Positions 29,252-37,333 are shown, counted from the stretch's first letter. The stretch: DNA of 39,451 bases from Eikenella halliae (GCF_001648475.1 NZ_LXSQ01000013.1:1-39451); one strand, 5' to 3'. Numbers and translations: made by a program. Notes: generated by a model not told the origin, from the sequence alone.

Positions 29252-29264
29252 TTTAGCCGCTAAA
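29252..29264. promoter_or_regulatory. KorB operator at the incC promoter
   Basis: TTTAGCCGCTAAA, exact to consensus, immediately upstream of the incC -35. By analogy with RK2 it could also be the partition centromere. Confidence 0.85.
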
Positions 29265-29266
29265 AT

Positions 29267-29638
29267 CTAAATATTTTTGTAATTATTTGATAAACCTGCA
29301 TATTGGCATAAGATAAACCAGTAAGCATAGGCTATCGGGGTCTCCCCCATGGTGAACCGCCTAAAAGTACGCCCATTGTTATCTTTCAACCCCACTAAGG
29401 TTGCTGCTTGCTTTTGGGTCAGACCGGACATATCCAATAAAGCGGTGACTTCTTCCTTGGTAGGCACCGACCACTCTGGGAAAGGTAAAAAACACTCTGG
29501 CCGGATTTTCTCAGTCAGGCCAGCTGCCGTTTCTGCTCTAGGGGGCAAGCCTGCCTTTTGTCGGTTTTCTTTATCCCAAATCCGGACGGAATAAGCTTGA
29601 TACGGTGTGAGTAATGCAGAAAGTTCGATGAGCGCCAT
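29267..29638 (-). CDS. KorA-position transcription regulator
   Basis: A 123-residue protein starting at MALIEL, with AAGGGA before the ATG. A longer frame to 29689 needs TTG without a ribosome site. The N-terminal piece 'LTPYQAYSVRIWDKEN' resembles the dimer segment at the C-terminus of RP4 KorA and TrbA ('QAYxVRxW'). The C-terminal half reads as a helix-turn-helix ('GLTQKQAATLVGLKDNNGR'). It sits immediately before incC, where RP4 has korA. I infer that it represses through the AACCTA palindromes nearby. Homology to KorA is partial, with the domain order reversed. Confidence 0.68.
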   Translation of the reverse strand: MALIELSALLTPYQAYSVRIWDKENRQKAGLPPRAETAAGLTEKIRPECFLPFPEWSVPTKEEVTALLDMSGLTQKQAATLVGLKDNNGRTFRRFTMGETPIAYAYWFILCQYAGLSNNYKNI

Positions 29639-29707
29639 ATTTTCCCTTGGGGTAAAACACTCTAAATCAGCCGGTAGGCTGACAGGCAAATGATGAATTT
29701 GTCCAAA

Positions 29708-29746
29708 TCGGCGAAGCCGACAGGCTAGGTGAAGTTGCGAAGCAAC
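29708..29746. repeat. Two small GNA-loop hairpins
   Basis: TCGGCGAAGCCGA (29708-29720) and GTTGCGAAGCAAC (29734-29746) are perfect 5-bp stems around GAA, both followed by CACAGG or CAGG. Their role is unknown. They lie in the leader of the KorA-position gene and could affect its translation. Confidence 0.5.
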
Positions 29747-29748
29747 AC

Positions 29749-29776
29749 AGGTTATATATAGGTTAGAAATAGGTTA
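29749..29776. promoter_or_regulatory. Three AGGTTA direct repeats spaced by 11 bp
   Basis: AGGTTA starts at 29749, 29760 and 29771, exactly one helical turn apart. It is the same half-site as in the incC promoter palindrome. It probably binds the same regulator and controls the KorA-position gene. Confidence 0.6.
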
Positions 29777-29830
29777 GGGCGAAAAAATGGGTATTTTTTA
29801 TAAATCATATCATGGTGTTACAAATGAGTA

Positions 29831-29935
29831 GGCAGGTAAAATTACGCGGTTTGGCAGCTAAGATTACGCAAATTGGCAGCTAAGATTACGCGCGTGGGCA
29901 GCTAGAATTACGCAGATGGCAGCTAAGATTACGCA
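29831..29935 (+). repeat. oriV iteron cluster A (five copies, about 22-bp spacing)
   Basis: Five copies of GGCAGCTAAGATTACGCA or close variants start at 29831, 29853, 29875, 29897 and 29918 (spacing 22, 22, 22, 21). The first differs at three or four positions, and the fourth at two. The two-turn spacing places them on one face of the helix, as expected for TrfA binding. They differ in sequence from the 17-bp RK2 iterons. Confidence 0.93.
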
Positions 29936-29940
29936 CTTTT

Positions 29941-29987
29941 TGCCTAAATTTTAGGCAATTTTGTTAGTTTTCCACAGGTTATCCACA
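29941..29987 (+). other. oriV: oriV core: palindrome and DnaA boxes
   Basis: TGCCTAAA/TTTAGGCA (29941-29957) is a perfect inverted repeat. It is followed by TTTTCCACA (29968-29976) and an exact DnaA box TTATCCACA (29979-29987). An AT-rich stretch follows to about 30050, a likely DNA-unwinding region. A further TTTTCCACA lies at 30209-30217. The 29639-30300 interval contains no gene and functions as the vegetative origin. Confidence 0.85.
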
Positions 29988-30066
29988 TAACTTTAGCCAA
30001 AATTAACGGCTTTTTTTGTTTTCATTTAGTTCGCCTATATGACGTAAGGCTGAAACAGCCTATTTG

Positions 30067-30198
30067 GGCAGCTAAGATTACGCAAATACCGTGTTTTAGG
30101 ATGCTAGGCAGCTAAGATTACGCAGTTTCTCGGTTTTTCCTGTTTTTTGGCAGCTAAGATTACGCAGCACCCTATTTTTTGGCAGCTAAGATTACGCA
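30067..30198 (+). repeat. oriV iteron cluster B (four copies)
   Basis: Four exact copies of GGCAGCTAAGATTACGCA start at 30067, 30107, 30149 and 30181 (spacing 40, 42 and 32). Looser spacing suggests a copy-control cluster rather than an initiation cluster. Confidence 0.92.
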
Positions 30199-30256
30199 CC
30201 ATGCGTAGTTTTCCACAATGCCAACGCCTCACTAAGAAACGAACTTGGGGACAGAA

Positions 30257-30273
30257 TATGGCTGATAGCCATA
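30257..30273. terminator. Short hairpin downstream of trfA
   Basis: TATGGCT/AGCCATA with a 3-base loop, 28 bases past the trfA stop on the minus strand. There is no T run, so terminator function is uncertain. Confidence 0.35.
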
Positions 30274-30300
30274 GAAACCCGGCCTTTAGACCGAGAGAGG

Positions 30301-31173
30301 TTAACGTTCTACAATAATCCGGCCATCGTGAACGAACGCCGCCTTGACCAATTGTTTATCAACCAATTCGGCACAGACTTTTTTGGCACTATGATTTTGG
30401 GTTTTGGAGGGGGAGTCGATTTGGTCACTACCGCACATGGCCAAAAAGGTGGTGATTGGGATGGGGTTGGGTTGCCGATGGCTAAAGACATAATCGGTCA
30501 ATCGTCTGGCCATGGGCGACAGCTGTTTGTATTGACTCCAAGGAATATTGGTAAAGGTCTCTCCTGCAAATAGCAGAATCAAGTTTTTATCGATACTGAT
30601 TTGATAACGAGTAGGCTGTCCGTCTTGGTTGGCGTATCCAACATAATCGCCGATAAGGGACAGTCCTCCGCTGATACCGAAGGCATTGCTGTTTTTGATA
30701 TAAATTTCTGTCGCCTTCATCCGGCTGATGGACTCCCTGACTTTTTTATAATAAGTCCCGGCAGTTCCCCAGCCGATGTCTTTAATCAACTGCCTAATAT
30801 CAAACTCGATATAATCGCCCAATGGGGCGGAACGGCAATATTCCACCAGCTGCATCCAGATGAGCTCGTCGTCAATAGACCGTAATTCGATACCGGTATA
30901 AAGGATTTCGATTTTTTCTGAAACATGAAATAGCTTTGCCCGGCTAAATGTCTTCCTCGGGATTTTGGGATGCCGGGCAGTAAAAAGACAAGACCTGGCA
31001 AAATCATTGGGCAGCTGTCGATGGGACGAACCAAATAAGGTACGACCAAACAGGTCCTGGATTACCATTTCCCCATCTGGATTAATGCCTTTTTCCTGCA
31101 AATAGCTGCGCCGGCGATGCTCTTCTTGCCTCGCCTGTACCAAGTCGGTTGTGGATTTATTCTCTGTTTTCAT
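30301..31173 (-). CDS. trfA: TrfA replication initiator
   Basis: A 290-residue winged-helix initiator of the TrfA family: 'FSRAKLFHVSEKIEILYTG', 'GTAGTYYKKVRESISRMKA', 'IPWSQYKQLSPMARRLTDYV' and 'ITTFLAMCGSD'. It binds the iterons at oriV and recruits the host helicase. The ATG at 31173 follows AAAGGAAAA; an upstream frame has only a non-ATG start. RK2 makes a long and a short TrfA; only the short form is supported here. It is downstream of ssb in one operon, as in RK2. Confidence 0.93.
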   Translation of the reverse strand: MKTENKSTTDLVQARQEEHRRRSYLQEKGINPDGEMVIQDLFGRTLFGSSHRQLPNDFARSCLFTARHPKIPRKTFSRAKLFHVSEKIEILYTGIELRSIDDELIWMQLVEYCRSAPLGDYIEFDIRQLIKDIGWGTAGTYYKKVRESISRMKATEIYIKNSNAFGISGGLSLIGDYVGYANQDGQPTRYQISIDKNLILLFAGETFTNIPWSQYKQLSPMARRLTDYVFSHRQPNPIPITTFLAMCGSDQIDSPSKTQNHSAKKVCAELVDKQLVKAAFVHDGRIIVER

Positions 31174-31253
31174 CAGTTTTCCTTTTGTTGGATAGGGCAG
31201 GGGGAGATAGCCTGCCCTGGCACAGCTTTTCCCTGGGGTAAACAAACCCTGTA

Positions 31254-31640
31254 TTATTTCACTTCCTGTTCGGGATCATAGGTAAAAGCTGGCGGATTTT
31301 CTGCTGCGCTGCTGCCGGCCGGGGCTTTCAAGGCCGCGTATTCGATACGTCTGGCAATCATGGCATCTTTATAGATCTTATGCCCATCTTTTTCGTAGTT
31401 ATCATTTTCAATTCGAGCCTCGATCAGCAGGTAGGAACCCTTGCCGCAGAATTTAACCGCATTCTTCGCCTGTTCGCCATAAGCTAAAATTCTGAAATAA
31501 TTAACAGATTCAACTTTTTGACCATCTTTTATATAGCCATAATTTTCAGCTATGGTCAGGACGGTAAACGGTTTACCGTGGGCAGTCGTTTCCAATACCA
31601 AGTCTTTGGTAGTTCGGCCAGAAATAAGGAACTTGTTCAT
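31254..31640 (-). CDS. ssb: Single-stranded DNA-binding protein
   Basis: A 128-residue OB-fold SSB: 'FLISGRTTKDLVLETTAHG', 'ESVNYFRILAYGEQA', 'GKGSYLLIEARIENDNYEKD'. It is like the RK2 P116/Ssb encoded before trfA. CGGAGG precedes the ATG. It lacks the typical acidic DDIPF tip and ends in 'TYDPEQEVK'. It coats ssDNA at oriV and after entry. Confidence 0.93.
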   Translation of the reverse strand: MNKFLISGRTTKDLVLETTAHGKPFTVLTIAENYGYIKDGQKVESVNYFRILAYGEQAKNAVKFCGKGSYLLIEARIENDNYEKDGHKIYKDAMIARRIEYAALKAPAGSSAAENPPAFTYDPEQEVK

Positions 31641-31677
31641 ACACCCTCCGTTGTTTGTTATACTACTGAAATTAAAT

Positions 31678-31690
31678 TTTAGCCGCTAAA
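31678..31690. promoter_or_regulatory. KorB operator in the ssb-trfA / trbA divergent promoter region
   Basis: TTTAGCCGCTAAA, exact consensus. It sits 7 bases before the trbA ATG and near the likely -35 of the leftward ssb promoter (TATAAC at 31657-31662, minus strand). One bound KorB could repress both directions. Confidence 0.85.
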
Positions 31691-31697
31691 ATTTCCC

Positions 31698-32069
31698 ATG
31701 AGTTACCACCACATCTTTTTCACCAACGTACTCAATACGGCTGCGGAAAAAAAGATGACCCACCAAGAATTAGCTGCCAAAGCTAAGCTATCAGCCAGCC
31801 TGTTGTCCTCAATTACCCGGGGGCAAGGCAACCCTACTTTAGAAACCATGACCTCCATTGCTGCCGCATTGGAAACTCCGTTGCCTTATTTACTGACTCA
31901 TCATGACTTGGATGCCGATTACCTGGCCATATTGTCCAAAGATAGGCAATATATGCCTATTTTGCCGGACAACTATGAGTGTGTAACCGTTATCCTACCC
32001 AAATATCGGGCATTTACCGTCAAAAAATGGGGGACCGAGGCAATTAAAGAGCTAAAACGCAAAAAATAG
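31698..32069 (+). CDS. trbA: TrbA family transcription regulator
   Basis: A 123-residue protein. An XRE helix-turn-helix lies at about 17-65 ('MTHQELAAKAKLSASLLSSI') and a KorA/TrbA-type dimer segment at the C-terminus ('ECVTVILPKYRAFTVKKWG'). RP4 trbA lies immediately upstream of trbB and represses the transfer operons. No Shine-Dalgarno is visible before the ATG; the KorB operator takes its place. Starting at a later ATG would remove the first helix. Confidence 0.88.
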   Translation: MSYHHIFFTNVLNTAAEKKMTHQELAAKAKLSASLLSSITRGQGNPTLETMTSIAAALETPLPYLLTHHDLDADYLAILSKDRQYMPILPDNYECVTVILPKYRAFTVKKWGTEAIKELKRKK

Positions 32070-32162
32070 CCCCTGCGCAACTGCTGAATGCAAGAATAAT
32101 AACCTATTTTACAACAAAATGGGTATTTTTTTGCCTATTCGTTAAGACTGGATCTAAATTCT

Positions 32163-32192
32163 TTTACACTTCATTATATCGTATTGTATAAT
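32163..32192 (+). promoter_or_regulatory. trbB operon promoter
   Basis: TTTACA (32163-32168) and TATAAT (32187-32192) are 18 bases apart, 20 bases before the trbB ATG. Upstream at 32100-32131 are TAACCTA and a 16-bp sequence also found at 29784-29799, likely operator elements. This promoter should drive the trb operon. Confidence 0.8.
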
Positions 32193-32212
32193 GCGCCAAG
32201 GGAAAATGCTTT

Positions 32213-33211
32213 ATGAACGATCATCAAGAAGACAGCGTCGCCAGCCGAAAGGGTAGGGCGCTTGAAAAATTGAAACGGGATCTGGGTCAGGAATTTTTAC
32301 AGAAATTCCTGAATCCCAACCTGTTGGAAGTGATGTGTAATCCCAATGAAGATGGCTCATCATCGATCTTCTGGGAAGAACAGGGTCAGGACATGGTCTA
32401 TGACCCGGAAATGAGCAAACGCTTCAATTCCAGTCGCGCGGAAAGCGTCATCAAAACCATTGCCGGCTATTACAACAAAACTGTCAATGAAGCCGATCCC
32501 ATCTTAGAAAGTCAGTTCCCGATTGACGGCAGCCGTTTTACCGGCATCATGCCGCCGGTCACCACTACCCCGTCCTTCACCATCCGTAAACGACCCAATC
32601 GGGTATTTACATTGGACGAGTATGTGGCCAACGACATCATGACCGAACAGCAAAAGTCGATAATCCAACAGGCGATAACCGATAAAAGCAATATTTTGGT
32701 TATCGGCGGTACCGGTTCCGGTAAAACTACCTTAGTCAACGGCATCATCCGGGAAATGACCGATCAACACCCAAACGAACGTATTTATATTTCGGAAGAT
32801 ACCGGTGAAATCCGTTGTGACTCGCCCAACAAGGTGCATGTCTATACCACGATGTCGGCAGATTTGACCAAACTGGTGCGAACCGCCCTGCGTTTTCGTC
32901 CAGATCGCATTGTCGTGGGTGAGGTCCGTGGTGCTGAAGCATTGGACCTGCTGGATACTTGGAACACCGGCCACCCAGGCGGGGTGGCCACAGTACACGC
33001 CAACTCGGCGGTACTGGGTCTGGAGAGGTTGGAAGGGTTGATCACTCGCAACCCATTCCACCCCACCGAAATCCGGCAACTGATTGCCCAAGTCGTGAAC
33101 ATCATCGTTTTTATTTCAAAAGACCGAAAAACCGGAAGGAAAATCCGGGAAATCATCAAAATTAGCGGCTATAATCATCATGATAAGTCGTTTAATTTTG
33201 AGTATTTATAA
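32213..33211 (+). CDS. trbB: TrbB/VirB11 secretion ATPase
   Basis: A 332-residue hexameric traffic ATPase. Walker A is 'VIGGTGSGKTTLVNGI' (about 162-177), the Asp box 'RIYISEDTGEIRC', Walker B 'RFRPDRIVVGEVRGAEALD', and the His box 'WNTGHPGGVATVHAN'. It powers pilus assembly and substrate transfer at the cytoplasmic face. AAGGG precedes the ATG. It is the first gene of the trb operon. Confidence 0.95.
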   Translation: MNDHQEDSVASRKGRALEKLKRDLGQEFLQKFLNPNLLEVMCNPNEDGSSSIFWEEQGQDMVYDPEMSKRFNSSRAESVIKTIAGYYNKTVNEADPILESQFPIDGSRFTGIMPPVTTTPSFTIRKRPNRVFTLDEYVANDIMTEQQKSIIQQAITDKSNILVIGGTGSGKTTLVNGIIREMTDQHPNERIYISEDTGEIRCDSPNKVHVYTTMSADLTKLVRTALRFRPDRIVVGEVRGAEALDLLDTWNTGHPGGVATVHANSAVLGLERLEGLITRNPFHPTEIRQLIAQVVNIIVFISKDRKTGRKIREIIKISGYNHHDKSFNFEYL

Positions 33212-33309
33212 CCCCAAGGAGGATCTTAAACACACCACTAACCAAATGATTAAGCATCACCACACTTTTTAGCTTCATTTTCCCTATTTATGAATGTAAA
33301 GGTTTTATC

Positions 33310-33705
33310 ATGAAATTGACCCTTTCCCGCCAACATTTGTTCATGTTGCTCGTTTTTACCGTTCTGCTTCTGTTGTTTACCCAATCGGCTTTCGCTTCGG
33401 CTGCACAAGGGGGCGGTCTACCGTATGAAGGTTGGCTGACCAAACTGCGTCAATCGGTGACTGGCCCTGTCGCTTTTTCCGTTTCCATTATCGGCATTGT
33501 GGTAGCCGGTGCAGTGTTGATTTTCGGCGGTGAGTTGAATGCGTTCTTCCGGTCATTGATTTTTATCGTCTTGGTGATGTCCCTGCTGGTCGGTGCCCAA
33601 AACTTGATGTCCGAACTGTTTGGCCAAGGTGCTGAAATAACCACCTCCGCTCAAACCTTACCGACTACGGTATCCCCGGGATATACCTATTCCCCTCATT
33701 CTTAA
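33310..33705 (+). CDS. trbC: TrbC/VirB2 pilin precursor
   Basis: A 131-residue prepilin. The signal peptide ends 'FTQSAFA' at residue 29. The core is 'GLPYEGWLTKLRQSVTGPVA' followed by two membrane helices and 'FGGELNAFFRSLIF'. The motif GQG|AEIT at 105-111 matches the RP4 TraF cleavage point (G|AEIA). Mature Ser30 to Gly107 is exactly 78 residues, the size of the cyclic RP4 pilin. The tail after AEIT is 20 residues. Confidence 0.94.
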   Translation: MKLTLSRQHLFMLLVFTVLLLLFTQSAFASAAQGGGLPYEGWLTKLRQSVTGPVAFSVSIIGIVVAGAVLIFGGELNAFFRSLIFIVLVMSLLVGAQNLMSELFGQGAEITTSAQTLPTTVSPGYTYSPHS

Positions 33706-33726
33706 TTCGATACAGGAGGCATCGGC

Positions 33727-34044
33727 ATGAGACCGATCCGAACCATTCCAATCCGCCGCGTGGCAAACCGACCCAACCTTTTCCTAGGTGGCGACCGGGA
33801 AATGGTGCAAATGTCGATGCTGCTGACCTTTGTGTTGGTAGTAGCCTCGCAAAATTTATATGCCGCCATCCTCGGTCTGGTTTTCTGGGTACTGGCACTG
33901 TACCTACTGCGCCGTTTGGCCAAATACGACCCATTGTTGCGTTTCGTTGGCTTGCGGGCTATTACCAAATACAAAAGCTACTACCCACCAAGAGCCACAC
34001 CCTTCCGCAATAACACCACAACCCAAGGGGCTAGATATAAATGA
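33727..34044 (+). CDS. trbD: TrbD/VirB3
   Basis: A 105-residue membrane protein with a hydrophobic region (about 37-61) and a basic C-terminus ('RAITKYKSYYPPRATPF'). AGGAGG stands 7 bases before the ATG. It joins TrbE at the inner-membrane complex, and its stop overlaps the trbE start (ATGA). Confidence 0.92.
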   Translation: MRPIRTIPIRRVANRPNLFLGGDREMVQMSMLLTFVLVVASQNLYAAILGLVFWVLALYLLRRLAKYDPLLRFVGLRAITKYKSYYPPRATPFRNNTTTQGARYK

Positions 34045-36581
34045 TTTACCTATTGCTGCTGAGTATCTGCGCGGTCGGGCTGATTTTATTGGTCAGTCTA
34101 TTTATACGGGTACGTGCCGTTACCTCCGCCATGCAACTGAAACAGCACCGGTCGACCGAAGAAGGCTTGGCCGACCTGCTGAACTATGCTGCGGTGATTG
34201 ATGATGGCGTTATCTTGGGTAAAAACGGCTCACTGATGGCCGCCTGGATATATCGGGGCAAAGACTTGGGCAGCAGTACGCCGGCCGAGCGTGAAGACGT
34301 ATCCAAACGTATCAATAAAGCCATCGCGGGTCTGGGCAACGGCTGGATGCTGCATATTGATGCCGCCAGACGGCCAGCACCCGGATACACCGAAGCCGGT
34401 GCCAACTTCTTCCCCAATACCGTGGCAAAAGCCATCGATGAAGAACGCCGACAACTGTTCCAATCCATCGGTACCCTGTATGAAGGCTATTTTGTCATTG
34501 TCGCCACCTATTTCCCGCCGTTACTGGCCGAGAAAAAAGTGGCGGAACTGATGTTTGATGACGATTCGATAGAATCCAGCAAACGTGCCCAACAGGACCG
34601 CACCCTGGCTCATTTCAAACAAGCCTGCGAAACCATCGAATCCAACCTCAGTATTCCCCTGGAGTTAATCCGTCTGAAATCGCATCGTGTGGTGCAGGAA
34701 GATGGTTCGGAAATCACGCAAGATGATTTCCTGCGCTGGATACAGTTCTGTGTTACCGGCCGCAACCACCCGATCAATCTGCCGGCGGCACCGATGTATA
34801 TCGATTCCTTGGTGGGTGGCCAAGAACTATATGGCGGCGTGGTGCCGATGATCGGCGGCAAATATATCCAAACCGTAGCCATCGACGGTTTCGCCATGGA
34901 ATCCTATCCCGGCATCTTGGCACGACTGGCCGAACTGCCGATCGAATATCGCTGGTCCAACCGCTTTATCTTCTTGGATCAACACCAAGCCATCGCCCAT
35001 TTAGAGAAATTCCGCAAAAAATGGCGGCAAAAAGTCCGCGGTTTTTTCGATCAAGTATTCAATACCCACAGCGGCGCCATCGACCAAGATGCGCTGATGA
35101 TGGTGGATGATGCAGAAGATGCGCTGGCCGAAACCAAATCCGGCTTGGTCGGCCAAGGTTACTACACCAGTGTCATCGTGCTGATGCACGAAGACCGTAA
35201 ACACCTAGAGGAAATGGCGCGGCAAACGGAAAAAGAAATCAACACCCTCGGCTTTTCAGCCCGCATCGAAACCATCAACACCATGGAAGCTTGGCTGGGC
35301 AGCCTGCCCGGCCACGGGGTGGAAAACGTCAGACGGCCGCTGTTGAATACCCTGAATCTGGCCGACATGATTCCCACCAGCACCATTTGGACCGGCCAAG
35401 AATACAACCCCTGTCCGTTTTATCCGCCCAAATCCCCACCTTTGATGCAAGTGGTAACCGCCGGCTCCAGCCCGTTCCGGTTAAACCTGCACGTCGGCGA
35501 CGTGGGGCATACCCTGATTTTCGGCCCGACTGGTGCCGGTAAATCAACCCTGTTGGCCACCTTGGCCGCACAGGCACAGCGTTACCGCGGTATGCGGGTG
35601 TACAGCTTCGACAAGGGCCGTTCATTGGAAGCCCTGACCAAAGCCTGCGGCGGGGCGCATTTCAGCATCGGCGACCGTGATATTTCCACTTTGCAGTTTG
35701 CCCCGTTGCAATTAATCCGCGACCCGCAAAACCATGCCTGGGCGGCCGATTGGATCGAATCCATCATGATTCTCAACGACGTGCAGGTTACCCCGCAGCG
35801 GCGCAACGAGATCGAGGCAGCCATCCGCAACAATGCCGCCGAACAGTCTTATTCCCTATCCGATTTTTCCAATACGATTCAGGACGCCCAAGTGCGCGAA
35901 GCACTCAAAAGCTATACCGTAGACGGCTCGATGGGTTATTTGTTGGATGCGGAAAACGACAACCTGGAACTGTCTTCCTTCAGCTGTTTTGAAATTGAAG
36001 AATTGATGTCGCTGAATGACAAGTTCCGCCTACCCATCATGTTCTACCTGTTCCGCCGCATCGAACTGTCACTGACCGGTGCGCCGGCATTCATGTTCCT
36101 TGACGAAGCTTGGATCATGTTGGGACATGATTTGTTCAAAGAAAAAATCCGCGAATGGCTCAAAGTATTCCGTAAAAAGAACTGCGCCGTCGTGCTGGCC
36201 ACCCAAAGTCTGAGTGATGCCTCCAAATCCGGAATTTTGGATGTATTGAACGAATCCTGTCTGACCAAGATCTACCTGCCCAATCCGTTCGCCCGGGATG
36301 AAGACGCCACTATTCTGTACAAACGTATGGGGCTGAACGAGCGGCAGATCGAAATCATCGCCACCGCCATTCCCAAACGTCAGTATTACTACACCTCGCC
36401 ACAAGGCCGCCGCTTGTTTGAACTGGCGCTTGGCCCGTTATCACTGGCCTTCGTCGGGGTATCGGACGGCGACACCTTGGCCCTGATGTACAAATTCATC
36501 GACCAATTCGGTGACGACTGGGTGAACCAGTGGCTGATCAGCCGCGGCATCGACATCAATCAGTATGCAACTCCTTATTAA
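34041..36581 (+). CDS. trbE: TrbE/VirB4 ATPase
   Basis: An 846-residue ATPase with an N-terminal membrane helix (about 1-25). Walker A is 'FGPTGAGKSTLLATLA' (about 494-509) and Walker B 'APAFMFLDEAWIMLG'. 'CAVVLATQSLSDA' completes the motor core. It energises pilus biogenesis and substrate transfer. It is the largest gene of the operon. Confidence 0.96.
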   Translation: MIYLLLLSICAVGLILLVSLFIRVRAVTSAMQLKQHRSTEEGLADLLNYAAVIDDGVILGKNGSLMAAWIYRGKDLGSSTPAEREDVSKRINKAIAGLGNGWMLHIDAARRPAPGYTEAGANFFPNTVAKAIDEERRQLFQSIGTLYEGYFVIVATYFPPLLAEKKVAELMFDDDSIESSKRAQQDRTLAHFKQACETIESNLSIPLELIRLKSHRVVQEDGSEITQDDFLRWIQFCVTGRNHPINLPAAPMYIDSLVGGQELYGGVVPMIGGKYIQTVAIDGFAMESYPGILARLAELPIEYRWSNRFIFLDQHQAIAHLEKFRKKWRQKVRGFFDQVFNTHSGAIDQDALMMVDDAEDALAETKSGLVGQGYYTSVIVLMHEDRKHLEEMARQTEKEINTLGFSARIETINTMEAWLGSLPGHGVENVRRPLLNTLNLADMIPTSTIWTGQEYNPCPFYPPKSPPLMQVVTAGSSPFRLNLHVGDVGHTLIFGPTGAGKSTLLATLAAQAQRYRGMRVYSFDKGRSLEALTKACGGAHFSIGDRDISTLQFAPLQLIRDPQNHAWAADWIESIMILNDVQVTPQRRNEIEAAIRNNAAEQSYSLSDFSNTIQDAQVREALKSYTVDGSMGYLLDAENDNLELSSFSCFEIEELMSLNDKFRLPIMFYLFRRIELSLTGAPAFMFLDEAWIMLGHDLFKEKIREWLKVFRKKNCAVVLATQSLSDASKSGILDVLNESCLTKIYLPNPFARDEDATILYKRMGLNERQIEIIATAIPKRQYYYTSPQGRRLFELALGPLSLAFVGVSDGDTLALMYKFIDQFGDDWVNQWLISRGIDINQYATPY

Positions 36582-36593
36582 AAGAGCAGAACC

Positions 36594-37301
36594 ATGTCAT
36601 TGAAAAACCTCTTCCGTGGCTCGGAAAAAAGCCAGCACGAATTGACTGACAACCCCTTTTTAAACGCCAGGAAACAATGGAACTTCATCATGGGGGACAT
36701 GGTGTCCTCAAGGCAGATGTGGCAGTTTGCCGGTCTGTTCGGGCTATTGATCGGTCTGGCCGGTATCGCCGGCATGACCTATATCGGCAGCCAGTCCAAA
36801 TTTGTACCGTATCTGGTCGAAGTGGATAAGCTGGGCAGCACCGTATCGGTCGGTCGTGCCGACCGCGCCGCTCCGGCCGATGAACGCATTACCCGCGCCA
36901 TGCTGGCCAGCTGGCTGACCCATACCCGCACCGTGACCACCGACGTCTCTTTACAGCGCCGATACATCCAAGATGCTTACGGCATGCTTAATCCCAAAGA
37001 TGCCGCCACCGCCAAAACCAACGAGTGGTTCAACGGTTCGCCGGAAGCCTCACCGTTCAAACGGGCGGAAACGGTTTTGGTCAATGTCGAAATCCAATCC
37101 GTGCTGCGTCAATCGGAATCATCATGGCAAATTGATTGGGTGGAAACCACCCGTTCCCATGACGGCAATTTAACCAAACCGCCACAGAATATGCGCGGCC
37201 TGTTTACCATTTACTTTATTCCACCCACCAATGAAGAGCAGATTCTGCGCAACCCGGTCGGCCTATACATCAAAGACTACTCCTGGTCACCGGCCACTTA
37301 A
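36594..37301 (+). CDS. trbF: TrbF/VirB8
   Basis: A 235-residue bitopic inner-membrane protein. A cytoplasmic N-terminus is followed by one membrane helix (about 42-64) and a periplasmic NTF2-like domain ('QRRYIQDAYGMLNPKDAA', 'WQIDWVETTRSHDG'). VirB8 proteins link the inner-membrane complex to the periplasm. The operon continues to trbG after 32 bases. Confidence 0.92.
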   Translation: MSLKNLFRGSEKSQHELTDNPFLNARKQWNFIMGDMVSSRQMWQFAGLFGLLIGLAGIAGMTYIGSQSKFVPYLVEVDKLGSTVSVGRADRAAPADERITRAMLASWLTHTRTVTTDVSLQRRYIQDAYGMLNPKDAATAKTNEWFNGSPEASPFKRAETVLVNVEIQSVLRQSESSWQIDWVETTRSHDGNLTKPPQNMRGLFTIYFIPPTNEEQILRNPVGLYIKDYSWSPAT

Positions 37302-37333
37302 CCAATTAACCTGAACCGAAAGGGAAACCCAGC

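Noticed and set aside
29831..30198. 18-bp repeats as a CRISPR array
   Set aside because: Spacers are 3-24 bases, DnaA boxes are present and trfA is adjacent; these are iterons.
33212..33309. Hidden small gene after AAGGAGG between trbB and trbC
   Set aside because: No start codon follows at a usable distance and no frame is open; it may be a leftover ribosome site.
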